Assembly (NCBI RefSeq): GCF_004564135.1
Contig: NZ_CP038255.1
Coordinates: 94,501-158,500 of the forward strand
From: Terasakiella sp. SH-1
GTDB lineage: Bacteria; Pseudomonadota; Alphaproteobacteria; Rhodospirillales; Terasakiellaceae
Direction of reading: 5' to 3'
Length of the DNA stretch: 64,000 bases
The notes under the pieces are model-generated. The model made no database searches, was not told the origin of the DNA, and saw only the letters and a program-made list of their open reading frames with translations. The position numbers and the translations under genes were made by a program. Shown here piece after piece: positions 26,511 to 34,872 of the stretch (within the stretch, counting starts at the first letter, position 1; every line of letters starts with the position of its first letter).

Positions 26511-26930
26511 TTATTCACTTTTCGCACTGTTTTGAAGGACATCACGAATTTTCATATCCTCTTCCATAATGTGGTGCAAAATCCATTCTTTTAAATAAGC
26601 GGTGAGCTTATTGGCAAAAGGTTCCAGATCCTCTTCATCCAGTAAAAGATATTCATCCATCAGCTCTTCAATTTTTACAAGGAAGGTGCGATGCTCTTTA
26701 ATATGAAGGGCAAATTCAGGATAGCCTGCCTGATGCATGGTTTTTTCTTCAAAAGAAAAATGTTCCTGCGTGTAATCAGACAGATTATTCAGTGTGTCTG
26801 TAATTTCTTGCGTACTGAGCTTTTGCGAAAGATGGTCGTGAAGCGTATTAATCCACCCACAAAGTTGCCGATGTTGTTCATCAATGACTTGTACGCCCAG
26901 TAGATATTCGTCTGTGAGTTGAATAAACAC
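26511..26930 (-). CDS. Bacteriohemerythrin
   Basis: About 139 residues starting VFIQLTDEYLLGVQ. The complete di-iron ligand set is visible: VIDEQHRQL, EHFSFEEKTM, ALHIKEHRTF and HHIMEEDMKI. A GTG at 26930 preceded by GAGG is preferred to the TTG four codons upstream. With 14645 and the fusion at 15203 this is the third hemerythrin domain in 12 kb, close to the magnetosome cluster; it probably binds or senses O2 in a microaerophile. Confidence 0.88.
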   Translation of the reverse strand: MFIQLTDEYLLGVQVIDEQHRQLCGWINTLHDHLSQKLSTQEITDTLNNLSDYTQEHFSFEEKTMHQAGYPEFALHIKEHRTFLVKIEELMDEYLLLDEEDLEPFANKLTAYLKEWILHHIMEEDMKIRDVLQNSAKSE

Positions 26931-27064
26931 CTTATACCTCAATGGGTTGTGATCATCTGTGAGGGTAGAATAGGCAGTCTGTTTTGTTTAAGTCAAGTCT
27001 GGCTATCAAAGGTTGGGCAAGCTATTGTAAGGGGGCATTGAGATGAAATGGGAAAGAATTTAAG

Positions 27065-27628
27065 ATGGCTCTTTGGCAAAGTCAGCTGATTACAAAGACT
27101 TCTGAGGAAATCACACACGCGCAATATTATATGAACAATAGTTCAGATATTGCTGTCTGGTTTGTATTTTTTTTCCTGATTGCCCTGTTTGTTGCCTTGG
27201 GATATGCGGTGCATCGTTTTTTGCCCCCTTCTGTTTCACCGAAACCTGAAGAAGAAATTGAAACAGATATCAGCGAGGAAATAGAGGAGGAGGGGCCTTT
27301 GGTGCAGCCTCCCAAAATATCATTTGGGCATGTCTGTGTTCCTGAGGGTGCAATGAGTGTGACATGGGTGAATTTGGCCGGAGAAAGCTGTGCGGCGGTT
27401 GTGAAAAATATTACGACCAAAGAAGTAATTTTTGATGCGCCGAATTTTAATGGCGATACAATAAAGGAAATCACCGTCTCTCTCACTAAGCACCGCTTCA
27501 TTGTTGAAGAGGCACATGTGCGCGATAGTGACGGGGATCAGGTAGTAATTGCTTTGGAACGATTTCAGGATAATGAAAACAGCTGGATGGCCTGGATCGA
27601 ACTGCAAACACGCATTGACGGGGTATGA
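27065..27628 (+). CDS. Membrane protein with cytoplasmic beta-rich domain
   Basis: A 187-residue protein with one membrane helix (about 29-52: DIAVWFVFFFLIALFVALGY), an acidic linker (EEEIETDISEEIEEEG), and a C-terminal beta-rich domain (SVTWVNLAGESCAAVVKNIT to WMAWIELQ). That domain has a faint PilZ-like strand pattern but lacks the RxxxR and D/NxSxxG motifs, so no c-di-GMP binding is claimed. The internal ATG at 27131 (MNNSSDIAV) may be the real start. It overlaps the next gene by four bases (ATGA), so the two are co-translated. Confidence 0.6.
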   Translation: MALWQSQLITKTSEEITHAQYYMNNSSDIAVWFVFFFLIALFVALGYAVHRFLPPSVSPKPEEEIETDISEEIEEEGPLVQPPKISFGHVCVPEGAMSVTWVNLAGESCAAVVKNITTKEVIFDAPNFNGDTIKEITVSLTKHRFIVEEAHVRDSDGDQVVIALERFQDNENSWMAWIELQTRIDGV

Positions 27629-28164
27629 TAATGCTTTCTGCGACTTATGCTTTTTGGACTTTTTTCGGAACGGCCGTTTTGATTCAGGCCGTTGATGAAA
27701 AACATAATATTACCGTGCGCCGTAAGGTGAAGGATAAAAAGAAACCGGACCTTTTACAAAAACAGGGGGCGCAAGGTGCGGCGCAAGCTTTTCAACCGAT
27801 GACTGAAAAAGAGCGCGAGATGCTTAAGCAGGTGCAGGCCATGGAAAATGACCTGAATACCTATCGTGAACAAAAGCTGACAGAAATGAATGGGGCCTTG
27901 GAAGAACAAAAGAAAAGGGCGCTGGCCGAAGTCATGGACTGGTCGGTTGAAGAGAAAAAACGCCTCGAAGAACGCTTTAATCAGGACTATCAAAGCGCAT
28001 TGGCGGGGATGCGCAATGAGGTGGTGCGTCAGATTGATGATGAGTTTGAACAAATCATTGTACATTTTGAAGAAATGGCTGTTGAAGACAAAACCATGGC
28101 GCAAAACCAGATTCGTGAATTTCTGGAGAAAAAGAAGAAAAAGCTTGTTTCCAGTCTTGGTTGA
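27625..28164 (+). CDS. Membrane-anchored coiled-coil protein, function unknown
   Basis: A 179-residue product. A short hydrophobic N-terminus (MLSATYAFWTFFGTAVLIQA) is followed by a strongly charged helix over residues 60-175 (EKEREMLKQVQAMENDL, EEQKKRALAEVMDWSVEEKK, EFLEKKKKKL). This is typical of a coiled coil, and it recalls ATP synthase b-like stalks without being one. It is translationally coupled to the previous membrane protein. The pair lies 200 bases before mamD and is a candidate magnetosome-associated unit on position alone. Confidence 0.6.
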   Translation: MIMLSATYAFWTFFGTAVLIQAVDEKHNITVRRKVKDKKKPDLLQKQGAQGAAQAFQPMTEKEREMLKQVQAMENDLNTYREQKLTEMNGALEEQKKRALAEVMDWSVEEKKRLEERFNQDYQSALAGMRNEVVRQIDDEFEQIIVHFEEMAVEDKTMAQNQIREFLEKKKKKLVSSLG

Positions 28165-28364
28165 GAATGCGTTTTATCGAAAAAGATAAAAACCCCTAAG
28201 ATTGGTGAGGTTTTAAAGGGGCGAAAAACACCGGAAAACTGCGGAAAACACCAGTGTTAATAATGACTTGCAACTGGCTTTTTGGGCTTTTTAAACTTGC
28301 TTAAAAGTGAATGCTTATGTATGTTAGGTGCAAATAAACATCTAGATTTATCGGGGGTACCTGA

Positions 28365-29363
28365 ATGTTATTACTTAAAGCGGAACAAGCGAGATCAGTT
28401 CCTGCACTTGTTGGCAAGACATGGAAAGTCGGTGAAGTCACCAAAGCTGGTGGCGGCGCAAAAGGCTTGACCAACTGGCTGGTGTTGCACCCAGCAGGCT
28501 CTGGTGCGGGTTCCAAAACTGTTATGGTTAAAGTGACTGGTGCGGGCCAGCAATTGCCGTCTTTGGTGGGTAAGACTTTTACATTCGGTAAGTCTCCGGT
28601 TCTGGGCAACGCTGGCATGAAGTACATGGCGCTCTATCCGGCCAAGGCTGGTTCAGCAGCCGCTGGTGCTGCGGCAGCAGGTACAAAAGGTACGGTTGCG
28701 GTTAAGCTGGCAAACACAAAAGCAGCAGCTCAGCTGCAAGCGTTCCAAGGTAAAGCTTTCGTAATCGGTAAAGCGCCGGTTATGGGCAATAACCTTGCAA
28801 ATAACATGCTGGTGCTTGAACCTCTTAAAGGTGCGGGTGTTAAGACTGGTGCGGCGGCTGCGGCCAAAGGTGGTGCGGCAGCGAGCAAAGGTTTGATGAT
28901 CGGTAAGACGACAATCGGTTCTGCCGGTGTTGTAACAAAAGGCGCGGCTGCGGCAGCCCCAGTTGCGATTATCGGTGCAGATGCGGCTGGTAATGCAGCA
29001 GCAACAACTGTTGCCAAAACGGCTGCGACAAAAGCGGTTGCGACAAAAGCAGTAGCAACCAAAGCGGCAGCAGCGACAGCAGGTAAAGCAGCAGCTGGTA
29101 AGGCTGCGGCAGCTTCTGCGGGTGCGGCAGCGGCCGGTACAGCAGCAAGCGGTACAATTTGGACTGGTACAGGTCTGAGCCTTGGTCTCGGCCTCGGTCT
29201 TGGTGCGTTGGGTCCGGTTTTGTTGACAGCAGCGGCTGCAACAGGCGGGTACTTCCTGTACAAGCGTAATAAAGACGCCGAAGAGTGTGAAGCGGAAGAG
29301 TTGGATGCCACAGAAGCATTGATCAACCCGCCAGCACCAAGCGGTAATGTGGCTCCGGCCTAA
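28365..29363 (+). CDS. mamD: Magnetosome protein MamD (Mms7-like)
   Basis: A magnetosome-membrane protein associated with control of crystal size. The 332-residue length is close to the roughly 314 of Magnetospirillum MamD. The N-terminal half has three loosely repeated beta units (VGKTWKVGEVTKAGG, VGKTFTFGKSPVLGN, QGKAFVIGKAPVMGN). The middle is Ala/Lys/Thr-rich (AATKAVATKAVATKAAAA). The signature segment is SGTIWTGTGLSLGLGLGLGA, the Leu-Gly repeat shared with Mms6 and MamD, followed by a membrane helix and the acidic tail DAEECEAEELDATEA. It opens the cluster and is followed 28 bases later by mms6. Confidence 0.85.
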   Translation: MLLLKAEQARSVPALVGKTWKVGEVTKAGGGAKGLTNWLVLHPAGSGAGSKTVMVKVTGAGQQLPSLVGKTFTFGKSPVLGNAGMKYMALYPAKAGSAAAGAAAAGTKGTVAVKLANTKAAAQLQAFQGKAFVIGKAPVMGNNLANNMLVLEPLKGAGVKTGAAAAAKGGAAASKGLMIGKTTIGSAGVVTKGAAAAAPVAIIGADAAGNAAATTVAKTAATKAVATKAVATKAAAATAGKAAAGKAAAASAGAAAAGTAASGTIWTGTGLSLGLGLGLGALGPVLLTAAAATGGYFLYKRNKDAEECEAEELDATEALINPPAPSGNVAPA

Positions 29364-29391
29364 ATCTAGGGGAAAAAAAGGAATTTAGCGG

Positions 29392-30054
29392 ATGGTTGCG
29401 ATGAATGGTGGTAATGCAGCAGCTTGTGTGGCAGGTGCCGGTGCTGGTAAAGGCACTGGTGCTGCTAAAGCTGGTGCTGCGGGCGCTGCACGTCGTGAAA
29501 TGGAACGCGAAGGTATGCGTAATGCAGGCGGTAAAGCCGGTGCAAAAGGCATGGCTGGCAAAGGTGCAGGTGCCAAAGGTGGTGCTGCGCAGGCCGCTCG
29601 CGGTGAAATGGAACGCGAAGGCATGCGTAATGCTGGCGGCAAGGCTGCGGGCAAAGGCATGGCTGCAAAAGGTGGCGCTGCGAAAGGTGCTGCCGGTAAA
29701 GGTGTAGCGGCAAACGGCGGTAAGGCTATGGCGGCCAAGGCAACAGCTAATGGTGCTGGTGCAACGGGTAAAGCTGCTGCAGCGACAACGGCAAAAGCTG
29801 GTGCAACCAAAGCAGCTACGGCGAAGGCGGCTGCGGCAACAACAGGCAAAGCGGCAGCAACGAAGGCTGCTTCTGGCACTGGGGCTGCTGCGGCGACAGC
29901 CAAAACTGTTGGTTTTGGTCTGGGGCTGAGCTTCTGGGCACCGGTTGCGGTTGCAGCTATTGGTGCTCTGGCGGTCTATGGTTATATGCGCAAGAAAAAT
30001 GCGGGTATCGACCAGTCTGAAACAGACGCTGAAATTCAAGAGGCACTCAGCTAA
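29392..30054 (+). CDS. mms6: Magnetosome crystal-shaping protein Mms6
   Basis: Mms6 binds iron at the crystal surface with its acidic C-terminus. The 220-residue product ends with VGFGLGLSFWAPVAVAAIGA, a membrane helix, then KKNAGIDQSETDAEIQEALS, which closely parallels the known Mms6 end. The N-terminal part is an Ala/Gly/Lys low-complexity region. The block EMEREGMRNAGGKA occurs twice (about residues 37 and 71); Magnetospirillum Mms6 precursors begin with one GEMEREG. The region is longer than usual. As Mms6 is processed, the long N-terminus may be removed. The start at ATG 29392 has AAGGA upstream; ATG 29401 is an alternative. Confidence 0.88.
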   Translation: MVAMNGGNAAACVAGAGAGKGTGAAKAGAAGAARREMEREGMRNAGGKAGAKGMAGKGAGAKGGAAQAARGEMEREGMRNAGGKAAGKGMAAKGGAAKGAAGKGVAANGGKAMAAKATANGAGATGKAAAATTAKAGATKAATAKAAAATTGKAAATKAASGTGAAAATAKTVGFGLGLSFWAPVAVAAIGALAVYGYMRKKNAGIDQSETDAEIQEALS

Positions 30055-30124
30055 GGGTAGGCTGAGTTTTGGGGGCTGGCCGTTTATTTTGGCGGCCAGT
30101 CGGAAGTAATATTTTAAGGAACCA

Positions 30125-30454
30125 ATGGATATGGTTATGTCAACAGTTCAAAGTAATGGTGGGATGAAGTCTCGCATCATGGCAGCGATGAGCTATCTCG
30201 GTATTTTGTGCTTTGTACCTCTGTTTTCTAACAAAGATGACGAGTTTGTCTATTTTCACGCGAAACAGGGCCTGGTTATTTGGGTCTGGGGCGTTCTGGC
30301 TGTCTTTGCACTGCACCTGCCGGGTCTTGGCAAGTGGTTCTTCAGTGTGTCTGCCATGGCAATCGTCATGTTTTCTCTGATCGGTTTTGTATCTGTGATG
30401 CTGAACCGCGCATGGAAGCTTCCGTTTATTTATGGTGTTTCTACAAAGATTTAA
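30125..30454 (+). CDS. mamF: Magnetosome membrane protein MamF
   Basis: A 109-residue protein with three hydrophobic helices. Diagnostic segments are AAMSYLGILCFVPL, DDEFVYFHAKQGLVIWVWG, and LPGLGKWFFSVSAMAIVM, nearly word for word MamF. In Magnetospirillum, MamF and the close relative MmsF control crystal size and shape. A homologue in the DUF4870 family would be similar, but the context with mamD and mms6 supports mamF. An AAGGA site precedes the ATG; a terminator follows. Confidence 0.92.
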   Translation: MDMVMSTVQSNGGMKSRIMAAMSYLGILCFVPLFSNKDDEFVYFHAKQGLVIWVWGVLAVFALHLPGLGKWFFSVSAMAIVMFSLIGFVSVMLNRAWKLPFIYGVSTKI

Positions 30455-30479
30455 ATCTTGGTGAAGACCTGAATAACAC

Positions 30480-30517
30480 AAGTCGCTTCAGCTGTTTTTT
30501 ATCGGCTGTAGCGACTT
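30480..30517 (+). terminator. Terminator after mamF
   Basis: Stem AGTCGCTTCAGC / GCTGTAGCGACT (one internal T-T mismatch) with loop and TTTTT tail. It would separate the mamD-mms6-mamF unit from the mamAB-type operon starting at mamH. Confidence 0.85.
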
Positions 30518-30553
30518 TTTAATGTAAGAAAAACGAATCGACTAAAGAAAATT

Positions 30554-31858
30554 ATGTCAGATCACTCTTTCGAACGAGAACAACGTAACGCCTTATATTT
30601 CCTGTCGGCGATCTGCATGGTCTTTATGACTTTGGCAATTGCTGTTCAGCCGTTGTTCTTGCGCAATGTTCTGGATATTTCTTTTGAAACAGCCGGTGCG
30701 GTAAATGCCAGCGTACAGGTTGTGACAGAGATCCTCGATCTCGCCTTGATCTTCTATCTGGGCTATTTGTCGGATCGTTTTGGCCGGGTGCCGATTGCCA
30801 CAATCGGCTTCCTTGTTGCCGCCCTTGGTGCCTTGCTGGCACCTGCCAGTGCCCAAATCGGTGTCTGGACAGGGATCGGCGGTCTGGCATTCTATTATAT
30901 CATGCGCATCATCATGTCCCTGGGCACAGGCGCGGTCTGGCCGCAAATCTCTGCTTTGGCAGGGGATGGGACAGATTTTGATAATCGTCCTCGCTTTATG
31001 GCGAATATGGCCTTTATGATGGCCTTGGGGGGAACCCTCGTTTACGCCATCTTGATGCAGATGCCACAATATACAGGCTATATCGTTGTCATGGTTTTGA
31101 CCGCAGGGGTGGCTTTGATCGGGGCCTATGTTTCGCATCGTTGTCTGGTCGATATCGCGCCCAAGCTGGAAAAGAAAGCATTTCCGTGGAAGCGTATTCT
31201 TGAGCATCTCAAAAAAGATGATCGCCTGCGTCTGAGCTTTGCCAGTGCCTTTTTTGCCCGTGCTGACATGGTGTTCATCGGGCTGTTCCTGATGATGTGG
31301 TTTATCTACTTTGCCGATCTGGTGAAAATCGAACAGGAAGTGGCCGCTGCGGAAGCTGGTTCTCTCATCGGTCTGGTCGGTATTGTGGTTCTGGTTTCCC
31401 TTCCGGCATGGGGACGTGCCATTGAGGTCATGGGTCGTGTGAAAACCCTGGCTCTTGGTATGGCCTTTTCCGGTGTTGGATTCGTTGGGTTGGGCTTCAT
31501 CGTCAATCCGTTTGAGTGGGAAATTGTCCCGTTTTTGGTTTTAGCTGCCTTGGGCCAGGCTGGCTGCCTTGTGGCGCCGCAGGTTCTGACCATTGATTTG
31601 ACGCCAAAGGATATTCGCGGTTCCATGCTGGGCATGTTCAACGTGGTTGGCGGCATCGGTATTGTGATTTTTGTTCAGATTGGCGGCTTCCTATTTGACC
31701 ATATTGGACCCCATGCCCCGTTTGTGCTAATCGGTGTGGCGAACTTCGCTGTTGTGACTTATGGCATTTGGGTGTTGCGCGGTGATGGAACGGACGAACA
31801 GATTTGTGAAGACACGCTGGAAGATGGGGAAGACATCAACAAGGTGTTTGAACAGTAA
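30554..31858 (+). CDS. mamH: Magnetosome MFS transporter MamH
   Basis: A 434-residue major facilitator superfamily protein with twelve predicted helices, thought to carry iron into the magnetosome. The loop 2-3 motif is LGYLSDRFGRVPIA (GxxxDRxGR). It begins MSDHSFEREQRNALYFLS and has the helix 8-9 loop WGRAIEVMGRVK with the C-terminal acidic tail. It is the first gene of the mamAB-type operon, as in Magnetospirillum, and is preceded by a terminator, so a promoter is expected in 30518-30553. Confidence 0.93.
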   Translation: MSDHSFEREQRNALYFLSAICMVFMTLAIAVQPLFLRNVLDISFETAGAVNASVQVVTEILDLALIFYLGYLSDRFGRVPIATIGFLVAALGALLAPASAQIGVWTGIGGLAFYYIMRIIMSLGTGAVWPQISALAGDGTDFDNRPRFMANMAFMMALGGTLVYAILMQMPQYTGYIVVMVLTAGVALIGAYVSHRCLVDIAPKLEKKAFPWKRILEHLKKDDRLRLSFASAFFARADMVFIGLFLMMWFIYFADLVKIEQEVAAAEAGSLIGLVGIVVLVSLPAWGRAIEVMGRVKTLALGMAFSGVGFVGLGFIVNPFEWEIVPFLVLAALGQAGCLVAPQVLTIDLTPKDIRGSMLGMFNVVGGIGIVIFVQIGGFLFDHIGPHAPFVLIGVANFAVVTYGIWVLRGDGTDEQICEDTLEDGEDINKVFEQ

Positions 31859-31951
31859 GAAATTTTGATCGCAAATTGACGATCAGCATTTTTTTGCAAA
31901 GTTTCTTCTTTTATTTATGAAGGAAGAAACAAAATGAGAGGATGACAATTA

Positions 31952-32158
31952 ATGCCTGTCGTGATTTTTGGCCTGGTGGCCATTTCATTGGGTCTTTGGG
32001 CGATGGCTGCCTGGTGGTGGTCTGTAACCGAGCTAATGCGTGGCTTGGTGCCTATCATTCTCGTTATTTTGGGTATTGTCGCTGTTGCAGCTGGCCTGTC
32101 CAAAGTACGTGAAGACAAACCTGTCGATGACGAAGACCTACTTAACGGTGAAGGATAA
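31952..32158 (+). CDS. mamI: Magnetosome protein MamI
   Basis: A 68-residue protein with two membrane helices: VVIFGLVAISLGLWAMAAWW and GLVPIILVILGIVAVAAGL. The intervening WWWSVTELMRG matches the MamI signature. MamI is essential for magnetosome membrane formation in Magnetospirillum. The tail is acidic (EDKPVDDEDLLNGEG). It lies between mamH and mamE, as expected, with 6 bases to mamE. Confidence 0.95.
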   Translation: MPVVIFGLVAISLGLWAMAAWWWSVTELMRGLVPIILVILGIVAVAAGLSKVREDKPVDDEDLLNGEG

Positions 32159-32164
32159 TTCACA

Positions 32165-34834
32165 GTGGAAGATCAAAAAGTATTATTGGATCTGGAAGAC
32201 GAACTGGAAGACAACGTTCCAGAATATTGCAGCCTTGAAATCCGCAAATACCTTCTGTTTGTCGGTTTGATCGCTGCCATGATCCTTGTTGGTACCTTCT
32301 GGTATATCAACTATTACAAAGAAGGCATCGGTGTTGAAACCGCTGCTGTGGCACTGGGCAATGACACTGCTGTGACTGAAACGTCAAAGCAGTTTGCCCA
32401 GCCCACGGGTCCCAAGGCGCAGCTGGTGAACTGGTTCCCGCGCCAACCGGGTGGGGCTGCACCGGGCTTTGGTGTGTCTGTTCCTTCTATGGGGAACCCG
32501 CTGATCCCGGCTGCAATGCCGATGGGTCAAGCTGGTATGCCGGTTGCTATGCCTGTGGCGATGCCAGGTGGCAAGAAAGCACCTAAGGCGCTCAAGGGTG
32601 GTTTTGCCTCTGTTGCTGATGTGATCCACGATAGTGTGGTCAATATTTCAGCTGTTCGTGGGGTCGGTCCACAAGCACCACAAAATAAGCCTAATCCGGC
32701 TATGGGTAATATTTTCAGTAATCCGTTTTCCGGGCGTTCTTTTGAGAATATCGGTTCCGGCGTAATTGTGCGCGACGACGGATACATTGTAACGAACTAT
32801 CACATCATCCGGGACGCTGGTTCCGTCACCGTAAATGTCTTTACGGGTGATTTGACAGATCGTTATCCTGCAACCGTTATCAAGCTCGATGAAGTGCTTG
32901 ATTTGGCGTTGCTGAAAATCGAACCGAAAAAACCACTGACAGCAGGTATTCTGGCCAACAGTGATCTGGTCAAGGTTGCCGATGAGGTGATCGCTGTGGG
33001 CAGCCCCTTTGGTCTCAGCCAAACGGTCAGCCGTGGCATTATCTCTGCCAAGCGTAAATCATTGACCATTGAAAATATTACGCACGCGAACCTGTTGCAG
33101 ACAGATGCGGCCATTAACCAGGGGAACTCCGGTGGCCCGCTTGTCGGTGCAATGGGTCAGGTCGTCGGGATTAATACGGCGATCTATACGCCAACAGGCT
33201 CTTTTGCCGGGATTGGTTTTGCTGTTCCCAGTAATCAGGTTCGTACTTTCTTGCTCGAACAAATCAATGGCCTGCCGACACGCGTTAAAAAACCGATGAT
33301 GCAGACTGTGGCGATGCCGCAAGGGGGCGCGATGGCACCGCCGATTGCAGCCAATGCCAAGCCGCCGCATACGGATGGCCGTGAAATGATGGATTGTCAG
33401 ACTTGTCACCAGATCACAGGTGGTGGTGTTGCGGCACAGACTGTGGCTTTGACCAAGCGTCAGATGCGTCAAGGCCCACCGATTGCAGCCAATGCCAAAA
33501 GCCCGCATGGCGATGAGCGTGATCAAATGAACTGTGCCATGTGTCACCAGATTAATGGGGGCCCGAAAACCGCAAATGGTAAGCGTCCGGGCATGCAGGT
33601 TGTGGCTTTGACCAAACGTCAGATGCGCCAAGGCCCGCCGATTGCACCGAATGCACGTAACCCGCATAATGATGAACGTGCGCAGATGAATTGTGCCATG
33701 TGTCACCAATTCACAGGCAACGGCCAGCAAGCCGCAGCAGGTGGTCAGCCTGCCATGCAAGCTGTGGCCTTGACCAAACGTCAGATGCGTCAAGGTCCCC
33801 CGATTGCGGCCAATGCGCGTAACCCGCATAATGATGAACGTGCCAAGATGAATTGTGCGATGTGTCACCAGATCAATGGCGGTGGACAGCCCGCAGGTCG
33901 TCCGGTTGCCATGACACAGCCCACTGGGGCACCGCCAATTCCGGCCAATGCCAAGCCACCCCATACAGATGGGCGTGAGACCATGAACTGTGCAACTTGT
34001 CACCAGATCATTGGGGCAGGTGGAGCAACGCCAGCGGCTTTTAACTATTCCTTTGCAGGTCCGAACAAATCCTTCGGCCTGAATGTAGCAGCCCCGCAAT
34101 TCGGTGGTATGACAAAGGAAATGAATAAAGCTACATTGCCGGCCCGCGATTTTTTTATCCAGGGCGCTAGTGTTCTGCCAATCGATTCACCGTTGGTGCA
34201 GCACAATGGTCCCAGTCCGGGGCGAGGCGTCTTTGTAAATAAAGTTATGCCAAATTCACCAGCGGATATGGCTGGGATTAAAATCAGTGACATTATCCTG
34301 CGTGTGGATGGGCGTCGTGTGAATTCTCCGTTAGAGATGACGCAAGCGATGGACAAAATCCTTGTCGGGGATCCGGTGCGTTTGACGGTGATGCATAAAG
34401 GGCGTCGTGCTGATCTTGAATTGATCAAGAAAAAAGCTCCAACCCTGAAAGATATGCAGACCATGCAGCAAGCTGCGGTTCAGCAAAAGCCGAACACACC
34501 AACCTTGCGCAAAAAAGCACAGGCACAGATCAAACAACCTGTTCCGACAGAATTTAACTGGCGTGGCATTGAGGTTGAAAACTTCCGCCGTCCCACCCCG
34601 GCAGACTCTCCGATGGGTAAACAACCCGGTGGGGCCATTGTGGGGGATGTGACACGGGGCTCCCCTGCTGAACGTGCGGGGGTCATGCGCAATGATGTGA
34701 TTCTTGAGGTCAATGCCCGTTCTGCCAAAAATGCGAAGAAATTCAATAAAGCGATTAAAAAAGCGCGAGAAGAGCGTATGATCGTTTTGAGAATTGATCG
34801 TGCAGGCCAAGAAAAGTTCCTTGTGTTGCGCTGA
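32165..34834 (+). CDS. mamE: Magnetosome serine protease MamE with five haem-binding motifs
   Basis: MamE is an HtrA-type protease that activates crystal growth and processes other Mam proteins. This one has 889 residues, longer than the roughly 730-770 of Magnetospirillum. A membrane helix at about 30-48 follows the GTG start. The trypsin-like domain keeps the whole triad: His213 (VTNYHII), Asp246 (VLDLALLKI) and Ser322 (NQGNSGGPLVG). Five CXXCH haem motifs follow at residues 411, 457, 510, 564 and 609, each in a repeat with PPIAANAK..PH.DxRxxMNC. Two PDZ domains complete the protein (about 680-760 and 810-889). Known MamE has two such magnetochrome motifs, so the expansion is unusual. It lies between mamI and the J-like genes. 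Confidence 0.95.
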   Translation: MEDQKVLLDLEDELEDNVPEYCSLEIRKYLLFVGLIAAMILVGTFWYINYYKEGIGVETAAVALGNDTAVTETSKQFAQPTGPKAQLVNWFPRQPGGAAPGFGVSVPSMGNPLIPAAMPMGQAGMPVAMPVAMPGGKKAPKALKGGFASVADVIHDSVVNISAVRGVGPQAPQNKPNPAMGNIFSNPFSGRSFENIGSGVIVRDDGYIVTNYHIIRDAGSVTVNVFTGDLTDRYPATVIKLDEVLDLALLKIEPKKPLTAGILANSDLVKVADEVIAVGSPFGLSQTVSRGIISAKRKSLTIENITHANLLQTDAAINQGNSGGPLVGAMGQVVGINTAIYTPTGSFAGIGFAVPSNQVRTFLLEQINGLPTRVKKPMMQTVAMPQGGAMAPPIAANAKPPHTDGREMMDCQTCHQITGGGVAAQTVALTKRQMRQGPPIAANAKSPHGDERDQMNCAMCHQINGGPKTANGKRPGMQVVALTKRQMRQGPPIAPNARNPHNDERAQMNCAMCHQFTGNGQQAAAGGQPAMQAVALTKRQMRQGPPIAANARNPHNDERAKMNCAMCHQINGGGQPAGRPVAMTQPTGAPPIPANAKPPHTDGRETMNCATCHQIIGAGGATPAAFNYSFAGPNKSFGLNVAAPQFGGMTKEMNKATLPARDFFIQGASVLPIDSPLVQHNGPSPGRGVFVNKVMPNSPADMAGIKISDIILRVDGRRVNSPLEMTQAMDKILVGDPVRLTVMHKGRRADLELIKKKAPTLKDMQTMQQAAVQQKPNTPTLRKKAQAQIKQPVPTEFNWRGIEVENFRRPTPADSPMGKQPGGAIVGDVTRGSPAERAGVMRNDVILEVNARSAKNAKKFNKAIKKAREERMIVLRIDRAGQEKFLVLR

Positions 34835-34872
34835 TCAGCGTTAAACCATAAGCGAGCAGTTGGGATTTAGTC

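Noticed and set aside
27065-27628. PilZ c-di-GMP receptor
   Set aside because: The strand pattern is suggestive but the RxxxR and D/NxSxxG motifs are absent.
29323-30039. 238-codon minus-strand frame across mms6
   Set aside because: The Ser/Thr/Cys-rich composition is the mirror of Ala/Gly/Lys codons in mms6; no start signal.
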